DNA of 64,000 bases, from the NCBI GenBank assembly GCA_027574665.1, contig CM050651.1:8557501-8621500 (forward strand). Reading direction: 5' to 3'. Below, piece after piece: positions 24,301-35,720 of this stretch (position 1 is its first letter; each line of letters opens with the position of its first letter). The notes beneath the pieces are model-generated. The model was not told the origin of the DNA and made no database searches. It worked only from the letters and a program-made list of their open reading frames with translations. This DNA is from Rhynochetos jubatus (lineage: Eukaryota; Chordata; Aves; Eurypygiformes; Rhynochetidae). The position numbers and the translations under genes are program-made.

Positions 24301-26150
24301 CAGGGCACAGAACTGTTACAAGGTGCTTTTTCCACCTTGTCAAAAGGGGGCATTCAGTACCTGCCGCCACACTGAATCCGTGTCTGCAGAGATACTACAG
24401 CACTATGTTCATTCAACAGGACCTTTAACGTATTTCACAGAGAAAGACAAAAGAGAATTGGACATAATGGAACAGTACACAATTGGGAAGATAAATTCTT
24501 AATATTCTTAATGTTTGAGAACTAGGACATTACTCTAAACATGGAAAGATAGGACTAGGTGCTACTAAATTAAGTAGTAAAACCAACAAGAAGGTTAAAA
24601 AATCTCGGTGGCTACGGCTTCATGCTAACTGCTATGCAGTTTGTTCCGTTTTATTTCCAAGTTCTAGATGCCCCATCAGGCAAGACCTGTCCTGAAATAT
24701 TAGCATTTTTCCATTTCCCACATTTTACAAACAAGTCTGCAACAACAAAGAATTCCCATAATTTCCGTTCCTGTAGAACCCACAAAGGCTAGAGATTGTG
24801 CTCAGAAATGATAGCCACTGAGACAAAACAGCTTCTTCAAATAAGCTATGTCAGATCTATTTCAAACATATTCAGAGTTGGCAGCCCACCTCTTCCTAGA
24901 CTCACTTCCATCCCGATGAACTGGGAATTATTTCTGACTTTATGCTTGCTTTCAACTTTGGCATCTTGATAGATATATCATGATTTTTTTTCTGTTCTGT
25001 CTCATATTGTTTGTAGACTCACATTGCCTGAAATTCTGCTGCAGCATTTACATTTCCAGAAGTCATATGCTAAGAATCTGTGCAGAAGTCACCTTTTCCT
25101 ACATCTTCCCAGAGTTTTGAGCTAGAACTGTCAATAATTGACTCCTCCCTCCTTCCCCACTCCATTTGTTTGACATCCTATGACTTTTCTTGTTAGTAAA
25201 GGGATTCTTCCTCACAAGTATCTTTGGGAAGTAGTATTCCTGCACGCTAGAAACGCTAAATCGATAGTTTGGAAATAGTCTATTAGTGTTTTGCACTATC
25301 ACCTGCTTGTTTTTATGCAGATTTTCTGAGAGAAACAGAGATAAGGTCCTGCATGTCCTAAATGCTAAGATAAATTGAAAGATAATGGTAGGGAATGCCA
25401 TGTCTAGAATGCTGTAGAGTGTAAAGTGCAATTTTATTTTCTTGATCACTTTCCTCAGTCTCATGCAATGCAAGGTGGCCAGATTTTCAAATCTTGACCA
25501 GATATAGTCAGTCAGAACATACTCCGCATATTTTTATTGTTATGTTGCACACAGCCAATTATAGTAAATAAATTCATCACTATCATCATTCAACGCTGGT
25601 AGCATTTGAAATGTCTTCTGCAACAGCTCATTGCAAAGACAACTGGGCACTAGCTTCCTCTGGAAGTTTATATCAGAAAGCCGTGTCTGTAAAGTTGTGG
25701 TGCATGTGGTCATAACAGCCATACCTTACACATTCTCCCATAAGAGTGAAAAGCTAACAGCACTTCTGAGTACTATGATAGGGCAGATGTAGCTTTTACA
25801 GACACAGCTTCACAGATTCTGGGAGGGCCTCTGACTAATCTGAGAGCACTACTGTAACACAGATTATCACATTTATATTCTTTTATTTTTGCCTTTTTCT
25901 TTTTTTAAGATCTGTTTTTTCAGGTAAGTAATAGGCGTCAGATGCTACCCATAAAAATCTCATGAGAACAAAATGCATATAGGTTTTAGGACATTATAAG
26001 CAATGAACCGTGAAAAGGCCTAGCAGCAGGGAGAAGAGGGATTAAGGAAGAAGTTGGCATAGTCCAACTGTGGGATAAACTATCTGTCCCTTGCACCTCC
26101 AAGATCATGCAGCTAGATAGTTAATGTGCATTAACATTCACTCTGCTCAG
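21391..26150. other. Non-coding sequence; purine-biased patch at about 21.95-22.28 kb
   Basis: Most of this block is featureless. At 21950-22280 the + strand becomes G/A-rich (GGAGGAGCAGATGGGGAAGA and similar) with the texture of an old interspersed repeat, but I cannot match it to a family. The 72-codon frame inside that patch is not recognised. Confidence 0.5.
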
Positions 26151-26230
26151 AAAATGAATGCTTTGGGGAATGAGAACACTGACTGCTGGAAAAATGCATG
26201 CTTTGGAGGGTGAGGACATTGACTTCCTTT
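26151..26230 (+). repeat. Diverged 40-bp tandem duplication
   Basis: Copy 1 (26151-26190) begins AAAATGAATGCTTTGGGG and copy 2 (26191-26230) begins AAAATGCATGCTTTGGAG. Over the first 36 bases 29 match by hand count, with no gap. The last four bases of each copy do not match, so the duplication may be slightly shorter than one full period. Confidence 0.75.
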
Positions 26231-26560
26231 TTATATTTGCTATTCTAATTATACTGTCCTGATTTCAAATTAAAGACACAATGGCTTTTGCTATTCTATT
26301 ATGTAATTATGGATTTCTGTAAACATTCTGTCCCTTGATGGTTTGCCCTGCACAGGGATTTTTTTAAATACATAAAGCAATCAAAATAAATTCTAAATTA
26401 AAGCAAAGAGAAAACAAATGGCACCTCAGATATTCCCTTAAAAAATAGCTCTGTGCATCATCCGCAGGCACTTTTGTCATCTGTTGCTATAATAACCGCT
26501 TTGATTACCTGAACACTCTCCAAACCGTGCTTGGCTGACTATAGGGCACTTCCCAGCAGC
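26231..26560. promoter_or_regulatory. Candidate conserved non-coding segment, AT-rich
   Basis: This is unique sequence with many homeodomain-type cores (TAATTA, GTAATTATG), a MEF2-like TTTAAATACA and a 12-nt direct repeat TTTGCTATTCTA at 26236-26247 and 26287-26298. It lies directly after the 40-bp tandem duplication. Conservation was not tested. Confidence 0.2.
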
Positions 26561-26950
26561 TAAATGAATAGCTCTGAAGTACCACTCATTTCCAACTCAG
26601 TACCAGATTTTGTCCTACCATATCAACAGCCACGCAGCCAAGAAACTGAGCTTTCTTGCACATGGTCTCCATGGTGTTTATGTGTTTATTCCCCAAACAG
26701 ACAGATGCAGATTAAGCAATGCATGTCAATCTCATTATGCGACTGTGAAATGTGCAGAAAGTTTGTTACACACTCATGCAATCATACACATTGTGAACAT
26801 CCTGTTTATTTGGCCTGTTCTCTGATGATTGGCTGTGGTGTTTCAGCACATTACTGACAGCTGGGAATTGCTCCAATGGAACATGCTTTTCCTATGACAA
26901 AGATCCAGAGAGCAGCAGTAACATGTGTCTGCCCATTATTTCAGCCATAC

Positions 26951-26990
26951 AAAAAAAAAAAAAACAACACCCAAAACAAAAAAAAAACCC
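26951..26990 (+). repeat. A/C-rich low-complexity tract
   Basis: A14 is followed by CAACACCCAAAAC, A10 and CCC. It contains no T. A decayed retroposon tail is possible, but no body is recognised upstream. Confidence 0.85.
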
Positions 26991-27009
26991 TCAGAGCACA
27001 GTCCCTCCA

Positions 27010-27300
27010 AATGAATAGCATGTTGGTTGTCTGAGCTGCGCTGGAGAACCGCTAGACAGGCCCTCGATGAACTCTGGAGGCCATCTGAGATAATAAATCC
27101 TCAGACCCCCAGTTCCGGAATGCTTTGGGCAAGGTCAGGATGGCAAGTTTCCCACTTCCACAATATCAGATGTTACGGTAATTCCTTTTAGCTAATGTGT
27201 AAGAGCAAAGGAATGTCTTCAAACCTCATCTAGGCCCTGTGGAATCTGTTGAAAATGCATGACAGCTGCGCGCTTTGGCTGGGGTCTGCCTGTGAATATA
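27010..27300. promoter_or_regulatory. Candidate conserved non-coding segment with retained CpGs
   Basis: This is a complex, repeat-free segment that keeps about ten CpGs where neighbours have few. It has two GGAATG cores (about 27117 and 27211), which is the TEAD consensus core. It shows no open frame with splice signals, so a non-coding role is the simpler reading. Confidence 0.2.
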
Positions 27301-27645
27301 TGGGATTTGGAAACCTTTCAGACAAGGGAAGGAGGGAATGACTGTACGTTCAATGTGCACCACTGGTCTCCCGCCCTCCCTTCCCAGCCCCATTTCACAC
27401 AACATAGCCGTATCACAGCTCTATGGTCATGGCTGTCATGTATTCTTTACGACTGAGTGTCGTGGCTAAAGTACAGCTCACAAAAATGTAAATGTGCCTG
27501 TGTGTACACCTACACACACAAAAGAAAGGAAGGAACTAAAAGAAAGATGGGCTTCTGTAAGGTCTGAGAACAGGAAGTTGAGTAGATCATCCATTTTTTC
27601 ATAAAATCATGCGGAGAAAAAAGTAAACAACTAAGCACAAGAATT

Positions 27646-27696
27646 GAAACTAGGTGATCTTTAAGGTCCCTTCTAACCCAAATCATTCTATGATTG
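27646..27696 (+). mobile_element. CR1 3'-tail fragment
   Basis: The sequence contains ACTAGGTGATCTTTAAGGTC, then CCCTTCTAACCCAAATCATT and CTATGATT. It matches the last 50 or so bases of avian CR1, whose consensus runs ACTAGATGATCTTTAAGGTC, CCTTCCAACCCAAACCATTC, TATGATT. Only the extreme 3' end is present, so this is a very short 5'-truncated insertion or a remnant of one. Confidence 0.85.
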
Positions 27697-30600
27697 CTGC
27701 TTGATGTGTCCGGATGCCCGAGATGGGAAGGAATCCTACCTGCATTCTCTTGTTACCTGGTCTCCAGAACCCAGGCGAAATACCAGATCATGCAACAGAC
27801 CATGGCCCCCTCCCACATCCTTATTTTCAAGCAAAATGTCATGGCCTCTTACACCCCTACTTTCACGTCACTACACAAGAAAGGTCCAACACCAGCTAGC
27901 ATATTTATCCTCTGCGCACTTTTGTGCTTTCCAAGGACTTAACAGTCTTGATTTCTCTCATTTGGTCCTCAGACACCAGGTCTGCAGTGTGTGTTGGAAA
28001 CTCCAGGTTTCATGTAAATAAATTACAAAGGTACAAGGCAAGGAGGATCAAACAATTGCCTTAGAGAGCTACCACAAGTATACATAGCTTTTTCAGTCTG
28101 TAATTAACAGCCCAGACTAATGCAAGCTTTTGACTATTCTTGAACAACTTCAACAGTGTGAGAAAGCTCCCAGCAAAACGGGCTTCTCCCAGTAATGTCA
28201 GTATTCCACACAGCATTTCACAAACTTTATTGTATCCCATACTGCCATGAAGCCACCTGCATATACACTATGGCCATCTTTTACACTGAAAAAAGCAAGG
28301 TCCTGCTTTATGTGCAATAATAACCACTACAAAGTGTTATTGCTGCTAGTATAAAAATAAGTAAAAAGCAGATCCAGCAATATCTGGACACAATGCACCT
28401 GATGGTGAGATACTTGGAGCAAGTGCTTTTCCCAGACTCTGAAAGGGATCTTATGTTTCCAAAAGAAGCATTGAAAGGACTGGTTAGAGAATGTGAAAAC
28501 AGACTTCGATATATGTGGGGGACTGTCATACCTGAGATGTGGCAGAGAGAAGAGGAATTAGGAAATTAGAAGTATCTTCATCATAAAGATGAAAGACATC
28601 ACACTCACTGCTTTCTGCAAGCAGTAGGAAAACACAGCAAGTCTAAACTTATCAGCCAAAGACTGGTAATAAGAGAGAAGAGTCTTTGGTAAAATTAAAA
28701 TATATTGAAAACTTTTTCCATTTTTGTCAAAGGGAGGAGGGCTGGAGAAGTTATAATTTGTCCCAGATTTTCATGGGAGTAGAAGGCAAAACAATTTCAT
28801 GGCCGTTTTCAAGTAAAGGCAGTTGAAAGGCCTGATTTAAGTGGAAAGATATAAGAAAAATAAGGTTTTATGTACTTCAGAATGCAGATTCTGAATTGGA
28901 GAGCTGGAACTGCTTTGTTCTACCATATATCTAACAAACATCTACTTACATAAATCTACACAAGATGCATTCTAAGTGAATGAAATTGGAATTATCACCC
29001 ACTGAAAATCAGAATTCCATTTGATACTGCAAAATATTTCAAGTCCCTTACTGAGATTTATAACCAATGCCTACAGATTTAACCTGTTCATGTTTATGGA
29101 AGTCTGGGCCTGCAAAGATGTAATTATTCTTGTACTGATCACTGTGTTAAATATAGTCCCCAATTACTCTACCTTCTAGCTCTATACTGGGTTTCTGCTC
29201 AGTGTGGGTGGAAAGAGACTCTCCGCTGGGTGATTATTACCACTTTCTAACCCACCTTTTTTTTCCCTTTCATCCAAATACGACTGAAGCTCATTTTGCA
29301 CTAAGGAATTAACCAATCATTCTTGTCTCTTTCCTCTGCTCGTGATTCTCTGAGCAAACAAAACTCTTTCAGACGAATGAATGGAATCCATTCTTTATTA
29401 ATCTGTCATTCCTCAGGTGAAGATACCCGTTCTCCACATCATACCATCTTGGATAATCCCTGATCCCCATGTCAAACACACTCAACATATTCTAGTTTTA
29501 CTTCAGAGTCGCTGTAAAGGATAGTGTAAGGTGCAGTGCTGAAAAACACAGACTGTTTTATCCAAGCAGACAGAAATAACGCAGTACCCTGTTGTCTTGA
29601 AGCAGAGGCATCACTACAGGTTGTATCCTGCTTTATGGTAGATAAGCCATAGGAGTTTCTAAAGTTGGGGTCTGTAACCCAAACGTTGACCCATAGCACT
29701 GTGACCAGACAACAGAGCGGTTTCCTGGACTGTGCTTCAGACATGACTTAGATTTTCTTTGGCAACATCAGGTCATACATAAAAATCAGTTCCCAAACCA
29801 GTGTTGTCGTAGAGGTAAAGAAGTTAAGAGGAGACTCCTCTGTTTCAGCATTAGGAAAGGTTTTTGTGAAAGACTGTGTGTGCAGCACTTGGTTCCAAAC
29901 ACTAACAACAGTGACATGAGAGTGGATGGAAATAAAGTACACCAGGAAAGGAAATACTTGACACATTGGTGTGAGAATTTGCTCAGTCAATGACCCTTCA
30001 TCACTGTCTCTTCCCTTCCTAGCACATCTGGTTCAAAGAGAGGACAAAGACAAGTCATCTGGTCTCTTATCTGATTTTGTGAGTTGCTACTTCTTTAAAT
30101 GAGTACTGTAAAGTGACATGATTTAATGAGCAAATTGTTTACATACTGATTGTGCCAGCAAATGCTTAGTCAGGGACCCACAGACACATAGTATTTCTCA
30201 GTCTATTCCCAGATACTCTTCTTTTGACTGTGCACAGAAAATGCATGTGATCATCAAGCTGGAAAGTTCTTAACACTCAGCCAGATGGAATTTTCTCTGG
30301 TAAGGAAGCAAAATGGGTGGATCTGAACCCATACAAAACATATAACAATCACATGTCATAGAATAAAAGAATTTGCCTCATTCAGTGATAAATAGGTCTA
30401 ATACACATCTGCCAATGGGACATCAGGGACAGGATACATTTTGCAATTGCTATAATCAACATGAATTGACCACACTGATCTGGTTCTCCAAAGCAGCAAT
30501 GCTTCAGAGTTGATATAATCTTAAAAAACAGAGGCTACTTGTTCGTTTGTTATGCCTGTGGGTACAAAAATCCTCCAATAGTTACCACAGGAAAAAGAAA

Positions 30601-33600
30601 CAAAGAGATGTGTGCAGAACTGGTGCATCATCAGTCATTTGAAGTTCTATTTGCTCTTCCCAGTTTTCCTGGGAACATGTATAAGCAGACCAGTTTTTGC
30701 CTTACCAAGGTGGAGTCCTTTATATACAATCCTTATAAAATATTACAGCAGTCTAAGAAATGAACCAGAACATTACAGTAACACTACCTTAATGGTTGGT
30801 GACGTTGATGCAGTACCACACTGCTTGAAGGAAAAAGGGAATGACAGTACACTAAACCCAGTACAATTCTCTTTTCAGTGTGGAAAACTAGCCACACCTT
30901 ATTAGTAGGCAAATTCTCCACAGATATTATTAGTCTGTCTACTGCTTTTGACATGGTTTGTCTCTGCTTGATTGAGAGCTTTAGCCATGATTTCAGAGGG
31001 ATTTTACCTCCTGCCTCTGCTTTTATGCAAACTTCCTGCCCCCTGGTAAAATGGATGAAGAGCCTAAAGCAAAGGAAGAGCTCCATTCCGAACAGGCTAT
31101 CAAGCTTCAAAAACAGTCTGTTTCAAAAATTACAGCTACTGGAATTTTTTTTTCCCAGAAGTCTATGGACACACTAATTTTTTCTTTACTAAATTTTCAG
31201 CCAATCCCTCCCATAGTCACAGCCCATTTGCTTTCACATTCAAGCATTTTCAACAGAGCTTAATCAATTCAGCAAAAGAGAAGTGGCACTCAAAATACAT
31301 GGAATTCATGAGAATAAACTTTCTTTGTAGAACCTTATCAAATAGCAGGGGATTTCTTGTGTGATCAGTGGCTCTTTCAATTATGTCAGTGAGGCAGATT
31401 CAGTGCTTTAAAACAACATTAGAAATGTAGAGGAAATCCATGTATTTAGCTTTGTCTCTGGGGAATTTACCTAGATTTACACCACTGTTAATAAGATCAG
31501 AGTTTTGCCTATTGTTTAGATTACATCATTTTGCAATGTGATAACTTCAGAGCATTCACTCTCAAGAACATGCCAAATAGATCCCACTACCCTCCACTTT
31601 TTCAAACAATGTGGAGCAGGATTCAGCCTGCATACCATTACATAATTAAGACAATTAAAAAAAAAGACCAAAAAGCCCACATCAGAAAATAGGTACTAAT
31701 TTAAAATTATAAGGCCCATATGGAAATACAGTTTCAGTCTTAATGCCAGAGTTGTAAAGTGCTTTGACCATGGCAACCATTCCCCTCTCAACAAGATTAT
31801 TTTCCAGCATGGTCTACACAGACTTTAAAGGTAAAGAGAGTATTGAATCTTCAGCTAAGACATGCTTACTGAATTTCAGGCAATACCAATATTCAAGATA
31901 TTTCTTATTCCATGATGACTTCCAAAATTTTTTTGGTATTCATATTCTAGCTTGCATTCAGATAGGAAAAAAAAAAAATCTCTCTTTAATGCATAAGGAG
32001 AAAGAACATGTGGAAGCCTTTCCAAACTTCTAATTGTATAAATAGTCGTGATTCCAAACTGCATGTAATAATTAATGTAGCATGTTCCACTTCAGGAAAA
32101 TCCATTTTTCATATTGGATGTTACCCTTGGTTACACAGAGTGAAAGAACATTTCTGCTTTCAGTTACATATGCTTTTCATTTGGTATCCAAAGTGATACT
32201 GCCATTTGATAGCAGAACAGCAAGTTGGTGGAAAAAGTACTTAGAAGACTAACATTTAAATCTTTAAGTCTTTCTCATAGCACAACAGGTACCACTTTTA
32301 ATCAGTTTATCCCAACTTCTACTTGAGAAGATTATCTTGTTCCATCAGGTACCTGTGTACGAGCCTGAGAGAAGCTCTGAGATCACCCTGCCAGCTCAGG
32401 CAGCCCCACTTCATTTCTTTCTCCCAACCCAAGAACTCCATCTTCTGATTAATCCTTTCGTTTCCCTACACTGAATAAGACAAGGCAAAATGAGCAATTT
32501 AAAAGTGCCTGATGAGTCAGCCCCAAAGGCAAACCCTCTGTCAGCTTTATTCAGACATAAAGGAGCGTGAGCAGTCTCCCCACTATATTAGAGATGCTTC
32601 ATTGTGTGTTTTTCCTCACACTCACTTCTCAGTCTAGCCAGTATCACACAGCATGATTTCTCCCATGAGGCAGCTTAATCAAAACGAAGTAGTCAAACAT
32701 AAGAGTGTCTTGTCTCCAGTTCACCCAACAGACCAAGGACAAGGAAGCCTGGCTGAGCCAGTCCCAGTGAATTATCTAAAGATATTTTGAAGTACGTCCT
32801 TCATTTTGTTGTTCCTGACTTACTGCCTTGCTTGGTAAGCCCTGTTATAAAACCAATACAGAATGTGCCCTGCTGCCCTACGGGTCAGACGTACCATGAT
32901 CATCTCTCACCTCACCTGTGCTATGACAGAGCAAGACTAAAGAGCGGCACCAGGCCGAGAGGCACAAGATTACCAGAACCTCCTCACAGAGAATCCAGCC
33001 TCTCTTGACATGGGTTTCCTAAGAGGCAAATTCTCACATCCATTCACTTCAACTCAGAAAATTTTGTTGGAGTGAAGACTGATAAATTCTAGTAATGGGG
33101 TTTTCTATGACTTGTTTTGAGACTAAGCCAATTCAGTGAGACAAGGCAATAGTATATGCACGTTGTCATCTACACTGATCTAACCTGACTTGACAAATCT
33201 CTTCATGTGATCTACTGTTTTTTCAGTAGAAGGAGTTGCATAAAGTGAGTAAAATTTACTTGACATTGTATTCCATGCATTCTTGTTAACAAACACAATG
33301 TCCAGGGATGTAAACTACGGGAGGCTTTTAAATATTCTAAGATATAATCTGGAAAATACAAAAATCCACAACAGCAGCAATAGTACATCCACTGCAATCC
33401 CAAAATAAACACAGCAGCAAGGTTTGCAAATCGCAGGCAAATTTGCAAGCGGCAAACTTCCTTAGGTAAAAGTACTTACTATTCAGCATGGCTTAGGCTT
33501 CCAGTAAGTTGCTCTCTTGAGATCTGCTTTTATAATCATTCCTGTCTCAGAACGAAATACAATATTTTTAACAAATCTGTATCAGCGAAATCACATTGTC

Positions 33601-35030
33601 CAAAAAGTTTGACTGACTGGTTGGCTGTAATCTGCATATGTGCTGTTTTCAATTGGACTCTGTCTTTTGGGCCTCAAAAGGGGACACAAATGAGAAAGCT
33701 TTTTATGTATACTAATTGACATTTGTCTGAGAACCCTTAAGCAATAATCCACAGGAACCACAGAAGCTTTAGCAAGCCGAAGTCAAGTGACAAACCAAAG
33801 TTTGCTGTGATTTACTCCAAACCCACACCCCACCAAACCTGACTTGGAGATTTTATTTAGTCCTGCCACAGTGATTCTACAAATACAGCATGAATAATGC
33901 TCCCTATTAATCCTCTCTATGATTTAGTCCTGAACCCTATTCCAGTTACTAACGCACTGAGCCCAAAATGCAAGTCTCTATAAGCCTGGGGTGTATTCCA
34001 TGGCTATTTTACCAGTTAGTCTGTACTACCTAGCCTTAAATTAGGAGTCAACCAAGCTCTTTGAGCTTGTTCTCTTGGAACTAAAGTTTTGTGGAATATG
34101 AAGGAAAACTCCTCATGGCAAGATCAGGCTATGCAAGTTCTTACATCCTTGACAGCATAATAGGAAGTCATTAGTATACGTGTATCTTTTCCTTTTCTTA
34201 ACAGAGCATTACGTACAATGAACTGAGAATTCAACTGAAATTTAGTTTAATCCTTTCTTCCTCTCCCTCACGGCACCTTGGATGTTCAGAAAAATATCAT
34301 TTTGAAATTACAAAATCATGGGAACCCTAGAAAACAGAAGTTTACTTACAGTGCTTTTTTTTTTCTGCAAGGTTGCCATTTTTAATCATAAAATCATTAT
34401 AATTTCGAAAGAAAAATATTAACCCAACAGTTATTTCACACAGTCTTGCAATAGCTGAAAGAAATTATTAAATTACTCTTAACAACAGAGCACATAGGAC
34501 CAGATCTCAATAAACTCAGCTGGTGTGAGATTATGAGACATCGCATACCTCTGCATCCCATCACGATATTGTGAAGGACTTCAGCTGTCCTTCAAAGGGA
34601 AAAACTAATCTTTTTTCCTCAGGACTAGCATCCTCCAGTATGCCAAACCTAAAGTCCTCTCAGAAAAGCAAACTATCACACTGTGTTTGAAACTATTCAA
34701 AATGCAGCTACTTTAATATATTCAAGATTATGTCATGTTAGGAGGGTAAGGGTGCTGACAGGAAAGAATGTTCTTTATTGTTTCAGATATTATCACTGGA
34801 AAAAGGGGATCAATGAACAGCACAGACTTGGTCATGTGTTTCAGCTGTATCAGTAGCTCAGACAGGAGCTCCTCCTACACATCTCAGCCTGTTCAGAAGT
34901 ACAGGGACAGTTCTTCATGCTGCACACTCACAGCCACAGGGCTCTCTTCAACAACACACTCACTGGGCAGAACAATTCATTCATGGTCCTTCTTCTGAAC
35001 TGGGCAAAAATCACAATCTCTTTTCTTCCT
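27697..35030. other. Non-coding unique sequence between two CR1 fragments
   Basis: No gene, exon or further transposon is recognised over about 7.3 kb. Several 90 to 108 codon frames occur on both strands with no domain or splice context. A GCAAA-rich nested palindrome lies at 33.42 kb. Confidence 0.6.
33422..33457. repeat. GCAAA-rich nested palindromes with octamer-like motifs
   Basis: The outer arms GTTTGC (33422-33427) and GCAAAC (33452-33457) enclose the perfect 10-bp palindrome GCAAATTTGC (33437-33446). GCAAA occurs four times here, giving partial POU/octamer-like cores. No function can be read from this alone. Confidence 0.45.
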
Positions 35031-35228
35031 GGAGAGGGTGGTGAGGCAGTGGCACAGGTTGCCCAGAGAAGCTGTGGATGCCCCATCCCTGGAAGTGTCC
35101 AAGGCCAGGCTGGATGAGGCTTGGAGCAACCTGGTCTAGTGGAGGGTGTCCCTGCCCATGGCAGGGGGGCTGAAACTGGGTGGGCTTTAAGGTCCCTTCC
35201 AACCCAAACCAGTCTGTGATTCTATGAT
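35031..35228 (+). mobile_element. 5'-truncated CR1 LINE, 3' end with intact tail (younger avian subfamily)
   Basis: This is the classic avian CR1 3' end. It begins GGAGAGGGTGGTGAGGCAGT, continues through GCCCAGAGAAGCTGTGGATG, CATCCCTGGAAGTGTCCAAG and CAACCTGGTCTAGTGGAGGG, then GGTCCCTTCCAACCCAAACC, and ends in GTGATTCTATGAT at about 35216-35228. The segment is clearly more GC-rich than its flanks. It holds about 200 bp of the 3' end, the usual 5'-truncated product of target-primed reverse transcription. It matches the consensus I remember with few visible changes, so it is much younger than the copy at 19.7 kb. Open frames crossing it are not genes. The exact 5' junction may be a few bases upstream. 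Confidence 0.95.
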
Positions 35229-35396
35229 CATGTTTTTACAGAAGAAAGTATTGGAAAGGCTGAAAGTATACAATGAGCTAGGTGTTTATTCACCTAATAT
35301 GGTACAGCAAGTCTGGGCTGGAATTCCTCTCGAGCAAGCCCGCAGTAGTCATCTGACATACTTGGTCCTTCAGTCTTAATATAAAAGAAACCAATG

Positions 35397-35428
35397 AAAA
35401 AAAAACAAAAAAACCCTAAACCACCACC
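35397..35428 (+). repeat. A/C-rich low-complexity tract
   Basis: A run of A broken by C, followed by CCCTAAACCACCACC. Confidence 0.8.
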
Positions 35429-35687
35429 TTTAGAAGAGCATCTCCTTCTGGTCTTCCTTTTTTTGGATCTGTCCAGGACACTGCAAGAACAACAAAGTTA
35501 TGACCAGTTAAACAAATTAACTATGCTGCATTTTGACCCCCATGCATTTGGTGGTGTTTCATTCTGATGACAGCAAGGCTGTCACTAAACTCTCTTCTCT
35601 GAGACTCAGAAATTTCGTTAAAATATAAATTTGGAGAACTGCTAAACAATGTTAAAAGCTAAAGGTGGGGAAAATCTGCTAGACCGT

Positions 35688-35720
35688 TGTCGTGGTTTAA
35701 CTCCAGCTAGCCAACTCTTC
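35688..35720 (+). repeat. Possible start of an avian ERV solo LTR (fragment)
   Basis: The bases TGTCGTGGTTTAACTCCAGC followed by TAGCCAACT closely resemble the 5' end of a common avian ERV LTR that starts TGTCGTGGTTTAACCCCAGC (recalled from bird genomes, not searched). Similarity beyond about 35720 is not visible to me, and I found no second LTR or internal region nearby. If real it is a short, old LTR fossil. Family assignment is uncertain. Confidence 0.35.

Noticed and set aside
30357-30375. CATAGAATAAAAGAATTTG resembling a minus-strand CR1 tail
   Set aside because: It lacks the TCATAGAATCATAGAAT repeat and the GGTTGGAAGGGACC block.
34917-35202. Two short open frames (+ and -) across 34.9-35.2 kb
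   Set aside because: Both run through the CR1 3' untranslated end and are not genes.
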